From positions 1-64,000 of the forward strand of contig NZ_JABAIT010000012.1 of the NCBI RefSeq assembly GCF_012843265.1: 64,000 bases of DNA. The letters are read 5' to 3'. How positions within the stretch are numbered: position 1 is the first letter of the stretch; each line of letters starts with the position of its first letter. Positions 59,952-64,000 of this stretch are shown here, in pieces. Under the pieces are notes generated by a model. The model was not told where the DNA came from and did no database searches. It saw nothing but the letters and a program-made list of their open reading frames with translations. The position numbers were made by a program, and so were the translations under genes. Source of the DNA: Bacillus sp. DNRA2. GTDB taxonomy: Bacteria > Bacillota > Bacilli > Bacillales > Cytobacillaceae.

Positions 59952-60842
59952 CTAATGGAGAAATTTTTTATAATGGTATGATTCATACAAGCCCGCGACG
60001 ACATACTCTTCTTCTCTATTCACAATGCGCCAGCCATGCCCTTTAACCTCTCCGAAAGGGACTACCTTCTTCTCATTTAGAAATACGCGAGAAATGGTTC
60101 CAATCCCGTGTTTATTTTTTGCAGATGTTGTATAAAGTACGTTTTCACTCCATGACAGATCTAAATAACATGCTTCACTTTTTTCACTTATACATACCTT
60201 CCAAATAGGTGAATCTGCACCGATTACCTGAGATAATTCGGAAAAGATGATTTTTCCATTCTTGCCACGACACGAACCGCATGCTGCTAGTAGCGTGTCA
60301 TCATTAACTTCCATCGAAGCAATCATGCTGCCCTTTTCTTTTCTAATCTTCCTTATCTCACCAGTTTTTAAGTTTAACCTCCATATTCCTCCGTTGGTCG
60401 GGTGTATTTTTGTTCCGATAAATAAGTAATATTCGTGTAAGCAGAGAGAGCGGATTGCAGGAGGATTTTTTGAAAATGTAAACGGTTCAATTCTTTGCCA
60501 TGTTTCCCCAAAATTTCGTGATAGAAAAAGTGATTTTTCAGAATGGGTTAAGACGAATCCTTCGTTATTGCAGCAAACACTCCACATTGAACTATTCGTG
60601 TGAAACCGCTTCATTCTCCATGTTTCTCCACCATTCTTGCTCATAATAAACAGACCAGCATCACCGACACCATAGACGATTTGGTCCGTGCCCTTTAAAT
60701 CAAGAATTCTTTCTTTTGTTAAAGTTAGCGTTTTGACCCATTCATCCTTCTGTTTCACAAAGATACCTTCATGATCAGCAGCAATAATATAAGCACCATC
60801 ATTTAATTTCGTCACGGAAGTTGCCCCGAGAAATGTTCCCAT
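59952..60842 (-). CDS. BNR/YCF48-like beta-propeller protein, cytoplasmic
   Basis: A 296-residue protein without signal peptide. Repeats such as NGGETWRMK and NFGETWQRIE are Asp-box-like, giving a beta-propeller. CGSCRGKNGK and several Cys residues in the second half are unusual. Enzyme activity cannot be inferred. It lies upstream of the yezD-ssuE leader on the same strand but has its own context. Confidence 0.6.
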   Translation of the reverse strand: MGTFLGATSVTKLNDGAYIIAADHEGIFVKQKDEWVKTLTLTKERILDLKGTDQIVYGVGDAGLFIMSKNGGETWRMKRFHTNSSMWSVCCNNEGFVLTHSEKSLFLSRNFGETWQRIEPFTFSKNPPAIRSLCLHEYYLFIGTKIHPTNGGIWRLNLKTGEIRKIRKEKGSMIASMEVNDDTLLAACGSCRGKNGKIIFSELSQVIGADSPIWKVCISEKSEACYLDLSWSENVLYTTSAKNKHGIGTISRVFLNEKKVVPFGEVKGHGWRIVNREEEYVVAGLYESYHYKKFLH

Positions 60843-61010
60843 TCATACACTCCTTCCCTCTCCAAAATTCAAACCATTCTCAGAGGATTCGTGTATCCCC
60901 TCTCCGTTCCTTTAACATAGTTTAACAGTTTAGGATGTTTTCCAAATTAGTATAGAAATAAAACAGTATCCCTGTTGAACATTTTATGGATTGCCCAAGC
61001 TAAAAATGCT

Positions 61011-61466
61011 TTAAAAAATTGCCTTCACCTCTTTAAGTTTTTCAGCAAAGCTTTTCCCGAATTGTATGCATAGTTCCTCATCCTCTGGCGCCAATTCAAT
61101 TTTCAACCCTTCCTGAACAATCGTTGCCCCACACTCCTGCAATTTTTCCGAAAGAATATCAACAGCCAGGCAAAATTGTTCATAAGCAGTATCGCCAGAA
61201 CCAAAAACGGCAGCAATTTTACCTTCCAGATTTAGTCCGTTCATATCATCATAGAAATCCATAAATTCATCTGCCAAATCCCCATCACCATATGTGTATG
61301 AACCTAGGAGAATCCCATCATATTGTTCCAATTCCTGTGGTTCCCCAGCAGGTAGTTCGCGAATAGTTAGATTTACACCTGCTTCTTGAACACCTTTGGC
61401 AACTAATTGTGCTATTTCTTCTGTGTTACCAGTCATGCTCGCGAATACTAAGATTGCGTTTGTCAT
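61011..61466 (-). CDS. Flavodoxin, short chain
   Basis: A 151-residue flavodoxin. VFASMTGNTEEIAQLV is the FMN phosphate loop and LGSYTYGDGDLADEFMDFYDDM the isoalloxazine loop. It replaces ferredoxin as an electron carrier under iron limitation. The ATG at 61466 follows AAAGGGAGAG; a longer frame to 61550 crosses the Fur box. Regulation by Fur is likely. Confidence 0.9.
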   Translation of the reverse strand: MTNAILVFASMTGNTEEIAQLVAKGVQEAGVNLTIRELPAGEPQELEQYDGILLGSYTYGDGDLADEFMDFYDDMNGLNLEGKIAAVFGSGDTAYEQFCLAVDILSEKLQECGATIVQEGLKIELAPEDEELCIQFGKSFAEKLKEVKAIF

Positions 61467-61500
61467 TATGATCTCTCCCTTTAAATATTTTAATTGAAAA

Positions 61501-61515
61501 TGAGAATCGTTATCA
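61501..61515. promoter_or_regulatory. Fur box upstream of flavodoxin
   Basis: TGAGAATCGTTATCA is a 7-1-7 inverted repeat close to TGATAATNATTATCA, 35 bp upstream of the flavodoxin start. Confidence 0.75.
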
Positions 61516-61670
61516 TTTATAACTATAATTCTGATAACATAAAAAAACAAGCTAATTTTTTAAAAAAATTCACTTGTAGAAAATGTTTTTCGCTTTTTCC
61601 TGTCAGCTTTTCAATCATTTTCGAATAATTCATGACTTGAACTAAAATAATAAAATGGGAGGTTACTAAT

Positions 61671-62099
61671 ATGGATATTGGAATTGTAATTGAAGAGTTA
61701 AATACGTTACTACGCGGGTCATTTATGGGTATTCGCTCTTTAGAACACTATATTCAGACCGTCGATGATCCGTCGTTAAAGAAAAGCTTTCAATCAATGC
61801 AGCAGGACGTCAAGTTAAATGCGCAAATCATCGCCGAACGAATCCAGAATCTTGGTGGAGAACCAGCGGACGATGAAGGTATATCTGGCTCAATCCACAG
61901 TTTTATGCATAAAATGACATTGTCTAAAAATAACGATGATATTATTAAGGATGCAATTGAAGGCTTTAATCAATATGGTGTTCAATATTCTGAAGAGTTG
62001 GTGAAAGGGGATTTAGATCCGGAGAGCAGACAAATAGCAGAAGATGTCATTAATACAAGTCGCTCCCATGTTGAAACTTTAAAGCAAATGTTACATTGA
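61671..62099 (+). CDS. DUF2383 four-helix-bundle protein
   Basis: A 142-residue protein of the ferritin-like DUF2383 family. IVIEELNTLLRGSFMGIRSLEHYI opens the first helices, and LVKGDLDPESRQIAEDVINTS is a typical later helix. The first helix carries Glu and His positions suited to metal binding. GGGAGG precedes the ATG. Homologues relate to spores or stress; the function is unknown. Confidence 0.82.
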   Translation: MDIGIVIEELNTLLRGSFMGIRSLEHYIQTVDDPSLKKSFQSMQQDVKLNAQIIAERIQNLGGEPADDEGISGSIHSFMHKMTLSKNNDDIIKDAIEGFNQYGVQYSEELVKGDLDPESRQIAEDVINTSRSHVETLKQMLH

Positions 62100-62106
62100 G
62101 ATAAAT

Positions 62107-62482
62107 AACGAGAAATGAACTATCATGAGTCCATTTCTCGGGTTTTTTATTCAGGATTTGAGCTTATGAACCACTCATAAGTTCATTTCTCAAGTATTTT
62201 TCCCTGATTTTGAACTCATGAGCCCTTCATGTGTTCATTTCTCGAGTATTTTCCCCTGGTTTTGAACTCATGAGCCCTTCATGAGTTCATTTCTCGAGTA
62301 TTTTTCCCTGATTTTGAACTCATGAGCCCTTCATGTGTTCATTTCTCGAGTATTTTTCCCTGATTTTGAACTCATGAGCCCTTCATGTGTTCATTTCTCA
62401 AGTATTTTTCCCTGATTTTGAACTCATGAGCCCTTCATGTGTTCATTTCTCAAGTATTTTCCCCTGATTTTGAACTCATGAG
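62107..62482. repeat. 52-bp tandem repeat array with hairpin units
   Basis: TGAACTCATGAGCCC recurs at 62211, 62263, 62315, 62367, 62419 and 62471, exactly 52 bp apart, with two degenerate units before. Each unit holds a hairpin GAAC-CATGA / TCATG-GTTC followed by TTTCTCRAGTATT. The first hairpin (62109-62139, followed by a T-run) is also the terminator of the DUF2383 gene. Confidence 0.85.
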
Positions 62483-63493
62483 CTAAAAATACTTCCTCGC
62501 GATTGTAGCAACTTCTTCCGGCACCTTGTAACTCAACGGTTCCCCGTGTAAAGTATGAAAAAAGTTGGCATCACTAGTATCTAAACCGCCAAACGAGAAA
62601 CGCGGAATCAGACGTGCTGTAACTGAGTTTGTATTCTCTGAATCAAATGATAGATTTAACGACATGTTAAAACTCGCAAATCCCTGTTCATTTAAGGCAC
62701 TAAAAATCCGCTTTAAACCCTCTGCAAAATCAAGCCAATCAATCTCAGTAATCGCCTGAATAGACGTTTCCCCTCTGAATATGGCCATAAAATCATTATG
62801 ACCTTTCGGAGCAAATGCATGCAACCATGCCACATTTCCCTTCTCGCCAATCCAACGCTCACCAACCGCTTTTTCCGTTTCTAGTAAAGATGTATAGTAA
62901 TCTTGTGTTTCATCATATGCAGCCAATTTGTCCTCCAATAATGCTTGTTGATTTGTTGGCGAATCGGAAATGAGAACTTGGATATGCGGGTGGAGAATGC
63001 TTCCTCCAGAATGCGGAAGGTAGTTCCAATTAATTGAAGCATAGCGAGCTTCATGATCATATGCTTGTACCTTAGTAATATAGCGCTGTGCTGCAATAAA
63101 TCCATCCTGAATCATGGAGGCTGTAAATTCCTCCAGGCGGACATAATGCTGTTCTGAAAAAATAATTACACCATTATGCTTACTATAAGGGAATAAATTT
63201 GGAAATAACGTCGCTTTTCCTTGTAAAATCCGCCCTTCTTCAGCGATTTCATTTGGAAAAACGGGTGTCATTTTCAACAAATTTTCTGAACAAAACGGAC
63301 ATTTTGCCCCACTTGTCTGCTGACCCAACTCTGTATAATCTGGTGGTGTCAACTTTAATCCACTATCTGGTACGAGTCGTGATGATTCTCCTGTAAGTGG
63401 ATCAAAACGAATTATAGTTGTACGTTCTATCGCATTACCTTTGCTATCATGAAATCGGAACGATTCTTTTTTTTGTAAAAAATTGATTGTCAT
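62483..63493 (-). CDS. Galactose-1-phosphate uridylyltransferase-like HIT-fold protein
   Basis: A 336-residue GalT-type protein. CPFCSENLL is the zinc-binding pair and GGSILHPHIQ carries the H-x-H-x-Q nucleotidyl-transfer motif. It should transfer a nucleotide between sugar phosphates; without other gal genes nearby the true substrate is unsure. The ATG at 63493 follows AGGAGGAG. Its stop codon abuts the last tandem repeat. Confidence 0.75.
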   Translation of the reverse strand: MTINFLQKKESFRFHDSKGNAIERTTIIRFDPLTGESSRLVPDSGLKLTPPDYTELGQQTSGAKCPFCSENLLKMTPVFPNEIAEEGRILQGKATLFPNLFPYSKHNGVIIFSEQHYVRLEEFTASMIQDGFIAAQRYITKVQAYDHEARYASINWNYLPHSGGSILHPHIQVLISDSPTNQQALLEDKLAAYDETQDYYTSLLETEKAVGERWIGEKGNVAWLHAFAPKGHNDFMAIFRGETSIQAITEIDWLDFAEGLKRIFSALNEQGFASFNMSLNLSFDSENTNSVTARLIPRFSFGGLDTSDANFFHTLHGEPLSYKVPEEVATIARKYF

Positions 63494-63624
63494 CTTTCTC
63501 CTCCTGACCTTTGTTAAATACAACTATTTATAAATACTATCTGAATCATATATAATTCTGAAAATTTAGTCAATTGGTGTGGAGTAAATAAGTTTCCAGT
63601 AAAATTGGATAAGGAAATTACAGA

Positions 63625-64000
63625 TTATTCCTCATGATAAATGCTTACTCCATCTTCATGTTTTCGAGATAAAAGATGCTTCTTCTTTCTATTTTCCACC
63701 GTATCAAAAATGATGTCAAAATCGTAATCATCAGGATATAATTCGCTTGCTGAAATGTGCAAGGTGAGGCGTTTGTGATTATAACTCGCTTTTTCTCCTT
63801 TAACTTGAACAATATAGTTCCCCTGTTCATCCGGACCCTTATAGACAATCCCGTACTCATTTGTTGGTGAAATCAACACATTATCACCTTGTTGAAAAAT
63901 CGTCGCCTTATGTGGAGCGGTTGCTTGTTTCTTCACTCTTTGCTGGTGCTTATTGACAATCATTTGTTTCTCTCTATCACGTTTTGCAGCCAAATCTAAA
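63625..64000 (-). CDS. C-terminal part of a MutS-like mismatch repair ATPase (cut by window edge)
   Basis: The frame is open to the right edge; 125 codons are visible with no real start. VNKHQQRVKK and FQQGDNVLISPTNEYGIVYKGPDE form a small KOW/SH3-like segment, and YPDDYDFDIIFDTVENRKKKHLLSRKH is a tail I associate with the short MutS-like proteins of Bacilli. The ATPase would be outside the window. Identity is tentative. Confidence 0.5.
   Translation of the reverse strand, partial: LDLAAKRDREKQMIVNKHQQRVKKQATAPHKATIFQQGDNVLISPTNEYGIVYKGPDEQGNYIVQVKGEKASYNHKRLTLHISASELYPDDYDFDIIFDTVENRKKKHLLSRKHEDGVSIYHEE

Noticed and set aside
62107-62482. CRISPR array
   Set aside because: The repeats are contiguous at 52 bp without unique spacers, and no cas genes are near.

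Overview
The window is low-GC DNA of an endospore-forming member of the Bacillaceae, inferred from a CwlJ-type cortex hydrolase, a yoaS-yozG-yoaT cluster, a ComK homologue, an OhrR/glutathione peroxidase pair, MhqR-like and Fur operators, a tRNA-sensing T-box and a ZTP riboswitch. Genus and species cannot be fixed from sequence alone.

Layout. 1-4.1 kb: the 5' end of a group II intron (minus strand) that sits exactly behind the terminator of a multidrug MFS gene, the divergent tetR, and a marR-nmrA pair with palindromic operators. 4.2-6.2 kb: a three-gene plus-strand operon with a NapH-like 4Fe-4S membrane protein and a tiny Cys-rich membrane peptide. 6.2-13.9 kb: housekeeping and stress genes (EamA-like, VanZ, YceI under MhqR-like boxes, leuA with T-box, yoaSGT, cwlJ, hemerythrin).

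13.9-50.2 kb is dominated by a minus-strand organosulfur-scavenging island. It holds two SsuABC-type ABC systems plus a spare permease, six luciferase-like FMN monooxygenases (including an SfnG-like dimethylsulfone monooxygenase), four SfnB/DszC-type acyl-CoA-dehydrogenase-like flavoproteins, an AprA-like flavoprotein with a dicluster ferredoxin, an ATP-grasp ligase, O-acetylhomoserine sulfhydrylase (MetY), an APC permease, an MFS carrier and a nitroreductase. The reductase SsuE, with YezD, lies apart at 58.9-59.7 kb. The implied flow is uptake of sulfonates, sulfones or other organosulfur compounds, FMNH2-dependent C-S cleavage to sulfite, then reduction and capture of sulfide by MetY.

The most striking signal is an RNA leader element present ten times, always on the minus strand and always before genes of this sulfur regulon. 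It is a 21-23 nt hairpin: outer stem of 3-4 bp, a 5' RA / 3' A internal loop, a 4-bp inner stem and a tetraloop. It is fused to an intrinsic terminator whose 5' strand reuses the 3' strand of the outer stem. Stems covary between copies while the internal loop is kept. Three loci carry two elements in tandem, one pair split by a MITE-like repeat. Several share a promoter with a conserved CATAGGA/GGAATAA block near it, possibly a CymR-type operator. I do not recognise the element as a named riboswitch class; it is either a very small riboswitch-like attenuator or a protein-dependent antitermination target.

34.2-41.9 kb (DUF445, CoA-transferase, cupin-HD-GYP, BNR-like proteins, ComK) interrupts the island. 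50.2-64 kb holds ordinary genes: glutathione peroxidase/OhrR, DoxX, serA with ZTP riboswitch, threonine aldolase, HD-GYP, pentapeptide protein, rhodanese-like protein, Fur-box flavodoxin, DUF2383, a 52-bp tandem repeat array, a GalT-like enzyme and the C-terminus of a MutS-like protein cut by the window edge.
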